This document shows positions 34,508 through 43,777 of a stretch of DNA of 64,000 bases, in pieces (the first letter of the stretch is position 1; every line of letters begins with the position of its first letter). Source of the stretch: Bacteroidales bacterium. Its GTDB lineage: Bacteria; Bacteroidota; Bacteroidia; Bacteroidales; F082. A program made the position numbers and the translations under genes. The stretch covers positions 1-64,000 of the forward strand of contig JAQVLA010000019.1 in NCBI GenBank assembly GCA_028704385.1, in the 5' to 3' direction. The notes under the pieces are model-generated. The model was not told the origin of the DNA. It saw only the letters and a list, made by a program, of their open reading frames with translations, and ran no database searches.

Positions 34508-35914
34508 ATGAAAAAATTAATCTTTACAATTTTATTGCTAACTTTTGTTTTCTTAACCACAAAAGCTAATGAACACTGGGATATCTTTTACAAGAATTAT
34601 TTAATAAATCCGGGCATTAATGTTCAAAGCAAATTCGCCACTGGCACCGATGGTAAATTGTACCTGGCCGAAATAGATTATTCCGGCATTTACGATCCGG
34701 GAATTACCTATGTTGATGTGCGTTCGTATGAAATCAGCCAGTGGACGCAGGACAATATAGGACAAGAAGGCTGGATAAATCTGGGACAGCGGCTGCAGCT
34801 TAAGATGCCAAATAATGAGTCGAATATTGATTTTGTTGTAACGGAAGATAATCAACTATATGTTGGTATGCAAGACAGCATTTTCTGGTATGATGCCAAT
34901 GCAGATTATTGGGTATCATATTTTGTGGAGGATTATATCGGTGGTATGATGGCAGATGAGACAGGCCGCATTTTAATTTTGCAATCCATTGAAGATGATG
35001 GCGAACACCATTTTCAGATTGCTGAATTCGACTCCGGAAACCTCGTTCCGGTGGCTACGATTGATTATACACTTCCCGGAAATATCCAGTTTTTTCACAG
35101 GATCATGAACGAAGCAAACAGAATTTTAAAGTATGAAGATAATTACTATGTTTCGATCGCTCGTGCATCATCACATCAGAACTACTACTTTGTGGGTAAT
35201 GAAACAAGCGGATTTACAATGCTTCAGGAACATTTTACCCACCTCAACCTCAGTTCGATGGTGATTAGCCCAGAGGGAGAGCTCATTATTTCGCATCGCC
35301 TCGGAGCTTCACCTTATTCGCTGGCTTTGAAGCAATACAATTTTGAGCTGAACCAATGGGAAGATTTCAATATGCAAGGTTTAAATGATGCGCAAGTTTA
35401 TGGCAATCAGCTGGCTTTTGACCAATCGGGACAATTGTATCTCAGTTATTCCGCTGACTTCAATCTTGGGTTTCTCTATGAATTCAATGGTTCTGGTTGG
35501 GATCATGTTGGGCCGCTTGAATCCGTAGCAGTTGCCCATATGCCCCGAATCGCTTTCGACAGCGAAAACCAACTCTTTCTGATGCATGGTATTGGGTCTG
35601 GTTCAGCACCATTAACGATCCGTCGCCTGACTGATCCTACTGCAGACCTGAACGAAAGGGAAATCCTGAATCAAAAAATACACCTCTATCCCAATCCTGT
35701 GTCCCAAAGCTTCATTATTGACTTGTATCAGATAAGTTTTGAAAGTGGTGAAATTGATCTGGAAATTTACAATTCCAATGGACAATTAATCTTGAAACAA
35801 GCTGCTACAGATGCACAAACAATGATAAATGTAAATGATTTGCCGGATGGAATTTATGTGGTAAATGTGAGAAGCGCAACAAACAATTACAGTCAAAGAT
35901 TTGTAAAACAATAA
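34508..35914 (+). CDS. Secreted protein with type IX secretion C-terminal sorting domain
   Basis: The 468-residue protein has a signal peptide (to about residue 20, TTKANE), a central all-beta region with repeated Trp- and Gly-rich strands resembling a propeller, and a C-terminal type A sorting domain of about 80 residues. That domain is marked by LYPNPVSQSF, IYNSNGQLI and DLPDGIYVVNV and ends in FVKQ. In Bacteroidota this directs export through the outer membrane and surface attachment. The function of the body is unknown. A terminator follows. Confidence 0.88.
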   Translation: MKKLIFTILLLTFVFLTTKANEHWDIFYKNYLINPGINVQSKFATGTDGKLYLAEIDYSGIYDPGITYVDVRSYEISQWTQDNIGQEGWINLGQRLQLKMPNNESNIDFVVTEDNQLYVGMQDSIFWYDANADYWVSYFVEDYIGGMMADETGRILILQSIEDDGEHHFQIAEFDSGNLVPVATIDYTLPGNIQFFHRIMNEANRILKYEDNYYVSIARASSHQNYYFVGNETSGFTMLQEHFTHLNLSSMVISPEGELIISHRLGASPYSLALKQYNFELNQWEDFNMQGLNDAQVYGNQLAFDQSGQLYLSYSADFNLGFLYEFNGSGWDHVGPLESVAVAHMPRIAFDSENQLFLMHGIGSGSAPLTIRRLTDPTADLNEREILNQKIHLYPNPVSQSFIIDLYQISFESGEIDLEIYNSNGQLILKQAATDAQTMINVNDLPDGIYVVNVRSATNNYSQRFVKQ

Positions 35915-35933
35915 ATTATCCAGACAGTTATAG

Positions 35934-35972
35934 AACCCTGCATGATTAAAACCTTGCAGGGTTTTATTTTTT
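35934..35972 (+). terminator. Terminator of the T9SS cargo gene
   Basis: AACCCTGCA (35934-35942) pairs with TGCAGGGTT (35955-35963), followed by TTATTTTTT. It is 19 bp past the stop codon. Confidence 0.88.
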
Positions 35973-36188
35973 AAAATTTGGCAGACGGAATCGTGTTATG
36001 AGTAAGGTGCTATGCTAATAGCCGGCCAAAGCGCTATAGTAATAGACAGCCTGAGCTTAGAGGCATTGATACTCATCAGGCATTTGTTGGCTACTTTTCT
36101 TCCGCGTTTAGGGCTGGTATAAATAAGGGTTGGGCCAGGTAGCACAGTACTTTATTCCAGCTTCTGAATAATCATACGATTAAAAGTA

Positions 36189-37286
36189 TTATTCATGCAC
36201 AGATGCAAAATGTTTGCCATAAGCATCTGCTTTTACAATCGCTTCAAACACTTTTTCGGGCGTGATGTCCTTTCCTTCGTGATGAATGGTAGAGCCTTGC
36301 TCAGTGGATTTTCGGGCCACAATCATCAGTTTTTCTTTACTCAGTTGATCAAGTCCGATAGCCGCCAGGCTGATCGGAAGACCCACCGAGTGACAAAACG
36401 CCACAACCTCTCTGATTTCCTCTTCAGGAGCATGTATCATCTGCAGACCAGCCTGTAAACCAAAGGCAACTTTTTCGCCATGATAATAGGCGTGGGTTTC
36501 AGGCAAAGCCGTAAAGCCGTTGTGAATGGCATGTGCCGAGGCAATGCCGCCACTTTCAAAGCCAATTCCACTCAGTAGAATATTGGCCTCTGTAATGTAA
36601 TTCAATGCCGGACTAATGATGGTTGCTTCATTGTCAGCTTTTGCCTGAACACCATATTTCAAAAGCACATCATAACAAAGTTGTGCCAGCTTTTGTCCGG
36701 CCAGCGTGCTAAAACCACCGCATTCATTTTGTTCATCATTAGCAGCACACGAGCGCGCTTCGAACCAGGTGGCGAGTGCATCGCCCATTCCGGCTACAAG
36801 AAATCTTGTTGGTGCCCTGGCAATGATTTCCATATCAACCAAAACTACAGAAGGATTTAAGCGCTGGTAATGCACTTTCTCGAACTCCCCTTCGTGAGTG
36901 TAAGTCACTGCACAACCGCTGCAAGGCGCATCTGTAGAGGCAATCGTCGGTACAATAATTACCGGCAAGCCCAATCGGTCGGCTGCAATCTTGGCTGTAT
37001 CAATCGTTTTTCCCCCTCCCATTCCCACCACCACATCTGCTTGCTCAATTTGAATGCGATTCATAAAGTCAGTCAATGCTGGCTCACTGCTTTCACCACC
37101 AAATGTTTCCACTACAAGCTGCTGCGAAAGCGGTGAATGAAAGAACTGCTCCGGCAAAAATTTTCTGGCCGTCGGAGAAGCCAAAATAATCGCTTTATGA
37201 CCAAACCTGTTGATCAACTGTTCAAGCTGCAGGATACTTCCGCTACCCTGAATGTACTTTCCCGGAAAACATGCTATGTTATTCAT
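36189..37286 (-). CDS. gldA: Glycerol dehydrogenase
   Basis: Oxidises glycerol to dihydroxyacetone with NAD. The 365-residue product belongs to the iron-containing alcohol dehydrogenase fold: PGKYIQGSG at the start, GGGKTIDTAK for nucleotide binding, STDAPCSGCAV, and metal ligands in GDALATWFEA, ASAHAIHNG and YYHGEKVAFG. I chose the ATG at 37286, since MNNIACFPGKYIQG matches the family beginning; the frame opens six codons earlier at 37304. A promoter-leader-terminator unit lies 386-520 bp upstream on the same strand. Confidence 0.92.
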   Translation of the reverse strand: MNNIACFPGKYIQGSGSILQLEQLINRFGHKAIILASPTARKFLPEQFFHSPLSQQLVVETFGGESSEPALTDFMNRIQIEQADVVVGMGGGKTIDTAKIAADRLGLPVIIVPTIASTDAPCSGCAVTYTHEGEFEKVHYQRLNPSVVLVDMEIIARAPTRFLVAGMGDALATWFEARSCAANDEQNECGGFSTLAGQKLAQLCYDVLLKYGVQAKADNEATIISPALNYITEANILLSGIGFESGGIASAHAIHNGFTALPETHAYYHGEKVAFGLQAGLQMIHAPEEEIREVVAFCHSVGLPISLAAIGLDQLSKEKLMIVARKSTEQGSTIHHEGKDITPEKVFEAIVKADAYGKHFASVHE

Positions 37287-37671
37287 AAGGTGATATTTAA
37301 ACATTATATTCCTGTCGGTATCACCAAAGTCTTATTCAGAAAAACCGGCAAGCACTCAAATTTACGGAAGACTTTAAGTAATTGCAAACAAACGATGAAT
37401 AATATTTTAGTTAATAAATTGGCCGTCCCTTTTCAGTCTCAAAGGGATTATGGCCTTACAATTTGGTACTAATGCTGTTTTTTGTTTACTTTTTTGCCAA
37501 CCTAAATCAGGACGTGATACGCTTCATAATACTGTTTTAACTTTACCTTTACTGTAAACTTATTTCAGAACAAGACATACCTTCGATTTTCAGACCTTCA
37601 TTCTTCATTTTCCATTTCCACTAAGCCGACTTCAGTCAATCCATCTGCATCCTATCGACCCCGACATCAAT

Positions 37672-37704
37672 AAAAAAAAGCCCGTCTCTGAAACGAAACG
37701 GGCT
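37672..37704 (-). terminator. Intrinsic terminator/attenuator upstream of gldA
   Basis: Read on the minus strand, AGCCCGT and ACGGGCT form a 7-bp stem followed by eight T. It lies 30 bp after a 9-codon leader frame and about 70 bp after its promoter, so most transcripts should end here. Confidence 0.85.
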
Positions 37705-37734
37705 CTAAAACAACCAACCAATTAGAAATAATAA

Positions 37735-37764
37735 TTAGTATAAAAGCACGCGGGGAACGTGCAT
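37735..37764 (-). CDS. Nine-residue leader peptide (MHVPRVLLY)
   Basis: A short frame ATG-to-TAA encoding MHVPRVLLY lies about 10 nt after the expected transcript start and 30 bp before a terminator, the arrangement of a transcription attenuator. GCACG and CGTGC inside it could pair. The Leu-Leu-Tyr end suggests sensing of charged tRNA or ribosome stalling, but which signal is not known. gldA is 448 bp downstream. Confidence 0.5.
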   Translation of the reverse strand: MHVPRVLLY

Positions 37765-37778
37765 CTAAAACAACCTAT

Positions 37779-37809
37779 CAAAGATACATAATTCCTGATC
37801 AAAAAGCAA
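37779..37809 (-). promoter_or_regulatory. Promoter of the leader transcript upstream of gldA
   Basis: On the minus strand TTG (37807-37809), a 20-bp spacer and TATCTTTG (37779-37786): a perfect Bacteroidota promoter. Confidence 0.75.
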
Positions 37810-38118
37810 CAACTTTTAAAAAATTCATTAAGCTCATATCAAAAGAATAATCCGGCTGTTTTTCACACTTTAGCTGACATCCATCTCCTCCTCTAAAAAC
37901 CCGGAATTCGCCTTCAATCCTTTTTACAACAATAACTACTTCAATATCGCTATCTTGTGATTTATGTTTTGTGTATGTGAACCAATAAGATATGCGTTCT
38001 CAAAAGTCAGATGATTCTAAGGTAAAACACTGTATTCCTCGATAATTTTATAGCCTCAAGCTTATCCTTTCTACTATTTCCATTGTTTTGTCATTAATCC
38101 CTTTGCAACTATATTCTG
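37810..38118. other. Non-coding spacer
   Basis: AT-rich sequence between the leader unit and the DUF3788 gene. I see no gene or structured element in it. Confidence 0.4.
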
Positions 38119-38553
38119 TTATTTCAATCCTTTCTTATACCGTACAAGCTCTTTCAAGTCTTTAATCTGGTTTTGTTGGTTAATTTCCATAGTTAAAGGG
38201 ATAAGCTTTCCTGCAGGTTTTGTCATCTCAAATATCTCCTTTATTTTATTATCAATGTCTAAATCCAAAACCCCTGTTCCTGTTTTTTCAGTGAAATAAA
38301 AACTTGTTTTAATGTAGTTCTCCCAAAGTGAAAGCCAAAGAATAGTTTTTTTCTTATAAACTACTTTACACAACCATGCATTTCCATCCTTGTAAAAATG
38401 CCATTGAGGTTCCAGACTAAATTCATTGGTAAAAATTTTAATTAATTCCTGATAAATAAGGAACAACTTTTTACCAAGGGCGTTTTCCAAAACTTCATTC
38501 GTTGGTTCTGTTTCTTTCACTCGTAAAAGTAACTTTTCATTGCTCGATTCCAT
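38119..38553 (-). CDS. DUF3788 family protein
   Basis: The 144-residue cytoplasmic protein matches DUF3788 in length and in the central WHFYKDGNAWLCKVVYKKKTI region and the SLWENYIKTSFYF strand pair. Function unknown; found sporadically in Bacteroidota and Firmicutes, often in accessory regions. First (most downstream) gene of the minus-strand accessory run. Confidence 0.8.
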   Translation of the reverse strand: MESSNEKLLLRVKETEPTNEVLENALGKKLFLIYQELIKIFTNEFSLEPQWHFYKDGNAWLCKVVYKKKTILWLSLWENYIKTSFYFTEKTGTGVLDLDIDNKIKEIFEMTKPAGKLIPLTMEINQQNQIKDLKELVRYKKGLK

Positions 38554-38558
38554 AATGA

Positions 38559-38750
38559 CTAAAATTTAATTGTTTTCATTTTACCTGTGTTTTCTCCAAC
38601 ATGCAAGCTAATGTTGTGCAGCTCTATGCAGAAAGAGATTCGGGCTGTTTCTTGTCCTGTTTCAACGAAAAAAAGCTGGGCTGAATGCTTGTATTCCCAC
38701 TGAAACCCTTTTGGTATATATACTTTGTTGAACCAGATCCGTTTTCGCAA
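38559..38750 (-). CDS. Possible small protein preceding the DUF3788 gene
   Basis: A 63-codon frame that ends 5 bp before the DUF3788 start. The product (beginning MRKRIWFNKVY) is rich in aromatic and charged residues and resembles no family I know. Spacing would suit translational coupling, but chance or a decayed gene are equally possible. Confidence 0.25.
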   Translation of the reverse strand: MRKRIWFNKVYIPKGFQWEYKHSAQLFFVETGQETARISFCIELHNISLHVGENTGKMKTIKF

Positions 38751-38864
38751 ATAGTCTTTCCAAAGCTACCCCATTCTTTCCATATTTAGTGAAACATAAA
38801 CCAAATAAGTTTCAATTGATGAGGAATAAATTGGGTTTTACATTTGTGGTTCAGGCAACTGTGT

Positions 38865-39932
38865 TTAGTACTTATTTTTATTCATGTCTCTCTTATAATT
38901 CTTCATGATTTTCCCAAATATTTTATCCTTTTTGTGTTTCTCCGCCACCGTTGATTCAAAATGCACTTTCTCTCTTTCCAATTTTAAGTAATTTTCGTAA
39001 GCACTTTTATCTATTTCCCCTTTTTCAACAGCTTCAAGAATGGAGCAACCTGTCTCGCTGGTGTGTGTACAATCTTTGAACTTACAACTTTGAGAAAAGC
39101 TGATAATTTTGTCAAATGTGGTTGTCAATCCGCTTGATGAGTCTGCAATTCCTACTTCTCTCATCCCTGGATTGTCAACCATTATTCCTCCGTTTTCGAG
39201 TATAATCAATTCTCTATGACTTGTGACATGTCGCCCTTTATTAGTACTTTGGCTGATAGTATCTGTTCTCATTAAATTTTTGCCAGAGAGATTATTTATT
39301 AAGGTGGACTTCCCAACTCCCGAAGAACCAAGCATACAATAGGTCTTCCCTTTTTTAATCACTTTTTTTATTGATTCATATCCATTTTGCGTCTTGTTGC
39401 TTATTGCTATGAGTGGCACATTTTTAATGCGTTGTTTTATACCGTCAATTATTTCATTAATTCTTTGCTCATCGATAAGATCAGTTTTAGTAAGCACAAT
39501 GATGGGACTAACGGTAGATGAATAACAAAGGGTAAGGTATCTTTCAAGTCTGTTGATATTGAAATCCCTATCAACCGACTGAACTAAAAACGCAAAATCA
39601 ATGTTTGTTGCAATTATTTGTATCTCTCCGAAATGACTTACTGCCTGTCTGGAAATGATTGAAAACCTTGGTAATATTTCATGGATTATCGAAAATTCCG
39701 AATCAAACAATGTCAAGGCAACCCAATCGCCTACAGCCGGAAAATCTTCACGACCTTTTGCTGAAAATCGCAATTTTCCTGTAATTTCAGCATCAACTTC
39801 GCCCTTTTCAGTTTTAACAAGGTATCTTTCTTTATGTTCCGAAATTATCCTTCCAATCTCATAGTTTTCAAGCTTGTTCTGAATCCTTAATTGTTCAATT
39901 TTCTCATTATATCCTAAATCTGCTAATTTCAT
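38865..39932 (-). CDS. rsgA: Ribosome small subunit-dependent GTPase A
   Basis: A 355-residue circularly permuted GTPase: OB domain (about 25-95), then G4 LTKTD, G1 GSSGVGKSTLINNLSG and G3 DNPGMRE in that order, and a C-terminal zinc finger (CKFKDCTHTSETGC). It releases assembly factors and matures the 30S subunit. The C-terminal tail is short and Lys-rich. Its place among accessory genes suggests a second copy; a core rsgA would be expected elsewhere in the genome. Confidence 0.9.
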   Translation of the reverse strand: MKLADLGYNEKIEQLRIQNKLENYEIGRIISEHKERYLVKTEKGEVDAEITGKLRFSAKGREDFPAVGDWVALTLFDSEFSIIHEILPRFSIISRQAVSHFGEIQIIATNIDFAFLVQSVDRDFNINRLERYLTLCYSSTVSPIIVLTKTDLIDEQRINEIIDGIKQRIKNVPLIAISNKTQNGYESIKKVIKKGKTYCMLGSSGVGKSTLINNLSGKNLMRTDTISQSTNKGRHVTSHRELIILENGGIMVDNPGMREVGIADSSSGLTTTFDKIISFSQSCKFKDCTHTSETGCSILEAVEKGEIDKSAYENYLKLEREKVHFESTVAEKHKKDKIFGKIMKNYKRDMNKNKY

Positions 39933-40414
39933 TTCTTTATCAATCTGTACAGGGGTTTTAAAATATTAAGCACAACGGTAGTTCTTTCACCTTAAGTGAA
40001 TAAATCTAAAAAACCTCTTTCTATTCTCATTTTACTTCAAGTTTTTCCCCACTAATTTAACAAATACTTCCGTTGCAACAAAGGCAAATTTTCAAGATGA
40101 ATTTGTGAGCGATTTTAATGTCTGTCCAAAAAGTCAGAGTTTCGGAAATTAATTTGTTGTAAATAGGTTTAAAATGTTATTTACTTTGATAATGTTTTGT
40201 TTTCATTCATTTAGGTTGTCTTTTGAGCCTGCGTCCGACTTGTTTGCTTTATGTGCAGCAAGGTTTGCAAATCCGCGAGCGAGCTCGTGTCTCTCTTTGA
40301 GAGATTTAAATTTCTATGTGTTTCACGAAGTTCTGCGATTTTACAATTTCAATCCATGGCTCTATTGACTTACCTGTGTTTTTGTAACGGTTGTCAATCA
40401 TTGTTTGTGTCGTA
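39933..40414. other. 482-bp spacer without a supported gene
   Basis: No reading frame here looks genuine. A minus-strand stretch near 40230-40340 can be read as a short helical peptide (DTSSLADLQTLLHIK) between stops, possibly a gene remnant. Confidence 0.35.
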
Positions 40415-40837
40415 TTATCCATATTTTTGTTTGAGGAAATCTATTGTGGATTTCATCATTTCTTTTAAAATTTCCTTATTAATGTCCGAAAGTTTTTTGA
40501 CGTAAATGCAGCTTTTTCCCATGGTAAATATTCCCAACTCTTTGAGTAAATTATCTTGTCCTTCGCATCCGCAATGTACATATAAAGAAATAGCCGTTTT
40601 TCGTGGTGAAAACCCGACTAAAGGCCAATCTCCTTCTTGTCGGCTTCTTTCTGATTTGTAATGATATTTGCCGAAGCCGATAATTGAAGCTCCCCACATT
40701 TTGGGTTTATAACCTGTAAATTCCTGCATCAGTTGTAATAACTCAAAACTGTCTTTTTTCTTTTGTTCGGTATTTGCAAAGGAATTTATAAATTCCACAA
40801 CATCAGCTTCGGTTTGTTTTGTTTTGATTTCTGCCAT
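40415..40837 (-). CDS. DUF1801 domain protein
   Basis: The 140-residue protein is a single DUF1801 domain (YdhG/YjhX-like fold). Typical marks are the early VVEFINSF, then MWGASIIGFGKYHYKSERSR, GFSPRKTAISLYV and the CIYVKKLSDINKEIL region. Function unknown; often carried on accessory DNA. It stands alone with long spacers on both sides. Confidence 0.88.
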   Translation of the reverse strand: MAEIKTKQTEADVVEFINSFANTEQKKKDSFELLQLMQEFTGYKPKMWGASIIGFGKYHYKSERSRQEGDWPLVGFSPRKTAISLYVHCGCEGQDNLLKELGIFTMGKSCIYVKKLSDINKEILKEMMKSTIDFLKQKYG

Positions 40838-41111
40838 ATAGTTTAGGTTTTAAAGTTCCATGTTTTTGAGTCCGTTGTGTCTCTATTTTTTCTGTTGTGT
40901 CGTTTTACTCTACCAATTGCAGTAGGTGGCATGACCATTAAGGGATTATTCCGCCTCGCTCCATGAGGGCTTTGCCGTTGCAGGTGAATCACATATCAAG
41001 TTACAACAAACTTTGAGACGATTTACACCCTTTAAACGACCTACCGTGGCGGCCTTTTTATACTGCAGATTAGTTGTTCAATGTTTTTATTTTGTCTGTA
41101 ATTCATTCACT

Positions 41112-41561
41112 CTATTTCGATAAATCCTTTTTAAGATAAATCATATCAACAAGTTGTATATCACCTTCGTACATAGGGTGATCATAATTGTCTGTAAAAA
41201 AATTCTTTACCCGATGTGACATTTCAAATCCACAACTTTTATAAAACGACAAAATTGATGGAGTTTCTCCTGTCCCGACAAGCATTGTTTTGAAATGGCT
41301 TTTGTAGAAATTAGAAATGTAATTTATCAATTCTCTACCATATCCTTTATTTTGATACTTCTCATATGTCGCTATGTTTTTTAACTCGCAAGTTTCACTA
41401 TTTATTGCTACTACTACGCAAACACTTTTCAAATCACCGTCAAATAATGCAAATAAATCGCCACTCGACAAATACTTATCAATCATGTTTTCCTGCTCGT
41501 CTGCAAGCAGCAATAAGTCAAGAAACTGTTTTTTGTTTTCAGTAATTTTTTCTATTCTCAC
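41112..41561 (-). CDS. GNAT family N-acetyltransferase
   Basis: The 149-residue protein has the GNAT core: the strand [18 protein letters not shown], the acetyl-CoA loop [18 protein letters not shown] (Q/RxxGxG/A as QNKGYG), and a C-terminal [21 protein letters not shown]. It acetylates an unknown small molecule or protein. The genes on either side are unrelated to it. Confidence 0.88.
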   Translation of the reverse strand: MRIEKITENKKQFLDLLLLADEQENMIDKYLSSGDLFALFDGDLKSVCVVVAINSETCELKNIATYEKYQNKGYGRELINYISNFYKSHFKTMLVGTGETPSILSFYKSCGFEMSHRVKNFFTDNYDHPMYEGDIQLVDMIYLKKDLSK

Positions 41562-41999
41562 TGTATTTCAGTTATTTTCTAATTTGATATGTTAAATTTT
41601 CCGCGTTTCATCCTGCATTACCACTAATGAGAAGCATACTCTGTTATGGATTTTAAAGATAAATCTTTCTTGCCACACTGCGACTTATATTTAGGACTAA
41701 AGTACATATTTTCATAACTTAATCCGAGTTAAAGTTTATGCAATATTAAAAGCAGTTATTGCTTTATTATTTTAGCAACATATTTTATATTCCCAATTTT
41801 GAAGATTACAATATAAATTCCCTAATCAAACTTTGAAACATTCACGATTCTTTCATTCGTGTTATTGGAAAACATCTTTTCACCAATGTATTATAAATGT
41901 TTATTTCATCTATTAAAATATTTTGATTACAATTAATTTATACCCAAGTGTTGCTACAGATCATGTAAATATTAATTGCAATCAAAAAGAATTAAACTT
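41562..41999. other. 438-bp AT-rich spacer
   Basis: Very AT-rich, no gene seen. It separates the GNAT gene from the TetR gene. Confidence 0.4.
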
Positions 42000-42632
42000 T
42001 TAGTTTTCGTTTTTAATTGATGTTGAAGTTCGATTGCTATTATTTAAGCCCAATATATTATCAATCTGAAAATTTGCCTGATCCATAAATTCTGAATAAG
42101 AATCAGGTGTTCGTCGATTTAAATAGAGCAATAGTAATCCGATTACAGCATATTTCAGTTGATTTTTAAAGCTGTCTAATTTCTCTATCGGTAATAGATT
42201 ACGACTTATACAATAATTCCATTCTGATTCACAAACATCATCCAGGGAATTACTTATCACATTGATTGTTGTTTGCTTATTTCCAAAATCACCGACCCGG
42301 GCTAAATAAAATAAGTCAAAAATTCCTGGATACTCAACAAAATAGCTTATATATGCAAAAACCGTATCTTTTATTCTGTCCAATCCTTTAGGAGTTTTCT
42401 TAGTTTTACTGATAACAAACAATTTACATTCTTCCTGGAAGTCGTTAACGCAAAGAAATATCAAATCGTTAACATCTTTAAAATAATTATATAAGGTCGC
42501 ATAAGAATATCCCGCCTGGTCAGCAATATTTCTGACACTAATACTTTTTAACCCTTCTCCTTTTAAAATACTTTTTGTTGCTTGAATGAAATATTCTTTC
42601 ATCCGCTTTTCCTGAATTTCCTTATTTTTCAT
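42000..42632 (-). CDS. TetR/AcrR family transcriptional regulator
   Basis: The 210-residue protein has an N-terminal TetR helix-turn-helix (about 12-50, with ISVRNIADQAGYSYATLYNYF) and a helical ligand-binding domain. The ATG at 42632 is chosen because the frame's earlier ATG at 42692 lies upstream of the -7 box. Four half-sites of AACAATG surround this promoter, so it should repress itself. No divergent target gene is present to the right, which is unusual for TetR. Confidence 0.88.
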   Translation of the reverse strand: MKNKEIQEKRMKEYFIQATKSILKGEGLKSISVRNIADQAGYSYATLYNYFKDVNDLIFLCVNDFQEECKLFVISKTKKTPKGLDRIKDTVFAYISYFVEYPGIFDLFYLARVGDFGNKQTTINVISNSLDDVCESEWNYCISRNLLPIEKLDSFKNQLKYAVIGLLLLYLNRRTPDSYSEFMDQANFQIDNILGLNNSNRTSTSIKNEN

Positions 42633-42637
42633 TACTT

Positions 42638-42657
42638 CATTGTTTAAATTAACAATG
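42638..42657. promoter_or_regulatory. Putative TetR operator (proximal dyad)
   Basis: CATTGTT (42638-42644) and AACAATG (42651-42657) form a dyad around TAAATT between the -7 box and the start codon. Confidence 0.6.
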
Positions 42658-42689
42658 CAAATATAATTAACATTGTTAATATATACAAA
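42658..42689 (-). promoter_or_regulatory. Promoter of the tetR gene
   Basis: On the minus strand TTTG (42686-42689), a 20-bp spacer and TATATTTG (42658-42665). It fixes the start codon at 42632. Confidence 0.75.
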
Positions 42690-42696
42690 CAATGTT
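42669..42696. promoter_or_regulatory. Putative TetR operator (distal dyad)
   Basis: AACATTGTT (42669-42677) and AACAATGTT (42688-42696) form a second dyad with the same half-site, overlapping the spacer and -33 element. Confidence 0.6.
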
Positions 42697-42805
42697 CATG
42701 ATATTTTTTCTGCTAACAGATTGGCTGTACGAAATCGGTGGTGATTGCGGGTTTCATTCCTGTTTGCCAACACAAAACCTGAAGCGGGTTAAAATGTTAA
42801 ATTAA

Positions 42806-42895
42806 TCATGCGATGTGCTGAACACCTGTGGTGAGCCTGTCGAGCCATGCCGAAGTATCCCCTGCCCTTGAGCCAAACGTCTGTAAGCGACAGAC
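42806..42895. repeat. Intergenic repeat-like element
   Basis: The segment contains GGTGAGCCTGTCGAGCC and a nearby GTCTGT/ACAGAC hairpin (42879-42895). Sequences close to TGAGCCTGTCGAA are widespread intergenic repeats in bacterial genomes. I see a single copy in this window, so repeat status rests on that general knowledge. Confidence 0.4.
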
Positions 42896-42897
42896 TG

Positions 42898-43152
42898 TCA
42901 TTTTAAATAATCTAACCGTTCTAAAATATGAAGCAGTTTAATTCTCTTTTTTAGGTAGTCTCTTTCCAGGAGTATCATTCTTTGAGATATTTCATCCTGG
43001 TAAGAAGAATAATTTTCAGAACCTTTATATTCCTTTTTCTGTCGGATTATGGTGTCATCAGTAAACAATTTTAATCCCGATTCGCAGGAATGACATATTG
43101 GAACTTCATATTTTTTATTGATAGTGTCAGAAGCACAATTAAAACATTTCAT
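42898..43152 (-). CDS. Small zinc-ribbon protein
   Basis: The 84-residue protein has two CxxC knuckles (CFNCA near the start and CHSC about 14 residues later), a classic zinc ribbon, followed by a charged helical tail. The ATG at 43152 gives MKCFNCA; the frame could also begin at a TTG at 43179, which overlaps the upstream stop. The close upstream gene suggests co-expression. Function unknown. Confidence 0.65.
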   Translation of the reverse strand: MKCFNCASDTINKKYEVPICHSCESGLKLFTDDTIIRQKKEYKGSENYSSYQDEISQRMILLERDYLKKRIKLLHILERLDYLK

Positions 43153-43175
43153 GATCAAATTATCATTAAATCCGT

Positions 43176-43670
43176 TCAATAATCCACCAGTGCAAAAAGA
43201 ATCATGTAATTATGGCCGCTTTCTTTTGCGCATTTGGGACAATAGGCATAATGCACATAATAATCTTTGGCAAATTGATTCCTTTCGCTCAGATATTTTT
43301 CCATTTCTTTTATATATCCGGGAATGTTGTTATAAGGTCCGTCAAATACTTTGGTTACAAATGATCCGGAGATAGTAGTGATATTTGCCCCTTCAACTTC
43401 TTTGGTAACCGAATAATAAATTTCTGATTTAAAAGCTGAAGGGTCCCGAAATAGAATCAAAGCCTCAGTTTTGTCAGGAATAGTTGCATCGAATTTTTCA
43501 GCTAATTCATGCATTTTGTTTACCATTTTTCCAATCATAGGAGGAATTGGGATATGAAAAAAAGTAGGGATGGTTTCTATAATGAAGCGTTTATTTTCCC
43601 ATTTAAAGGTTTTTCCTTCCCACTTTTCAATCTCAAATTTCGGGCAACATTCTTGATTCTGGTCTTTCAT
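43176..43670 (-). CDS. GyrI-like small-molecule-binding protein (tentative)
   Basis: The 164-residue protein begins with CCPKFEIEKWEGKTFKW and ends with a probable metal site (CPKCAKESGH). The middle part, KVFDGPYNNIPGYIKEMEKYL, resembles the effector-binding fold of GyrI/SOUL-like proteins, in which a GPY strand-turn precedes a helix. Databases sometimes call such Bacteroidota proteins hydrolases; I see no catalytic motif. It overlaps or abuts the zinc-ribbon gene downstream. Confidence 0.55.
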   Translation of the reverse strand: MKDQNQECCPKFEIEKWEGKTFKWENKRFIIETIPTFFHIPIPPMIGKMVNKMHELAEKFDATIPDKTEALILFRDPSAFKSEIYYSVTKEVEGANITTISGSFVTKVFDGPYNNIPGYIKEMEKYLSERNQFAKDYYVHYAYCPKCAKESGHNYMILFALVDY

Positions 43671-43723
43671 ATCTTGTAAGTTTTAATTCTGCCTCAATGT
43701 TTGTAGAGATTGTCGCTAATAAT

Positions 43724-43764
43724 CAGGAGTTCATGTGGTCGGCACGACCCAGCACGAGCTCCTG
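43724..43764. repeat. Long imperfect hairpin between accessory genes
   Basis: CAGGAGTTCATGTGGTCG pairs with CGACCCAGCACGAGCTCCTG with a one-base bulge and few mismatches. It lacks a T run. It lies just past the isochorismatase-like stop. Confidence 0.45.
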
Positions 43765-43777
43765 TTTATTGTGTGTG

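Noticed and set aside
40174..40505. Plus-strand frames opposite the DUF1801 gene
   Set aside because: Composition and overlap with the real minus-strand gene indicate shadow frames.
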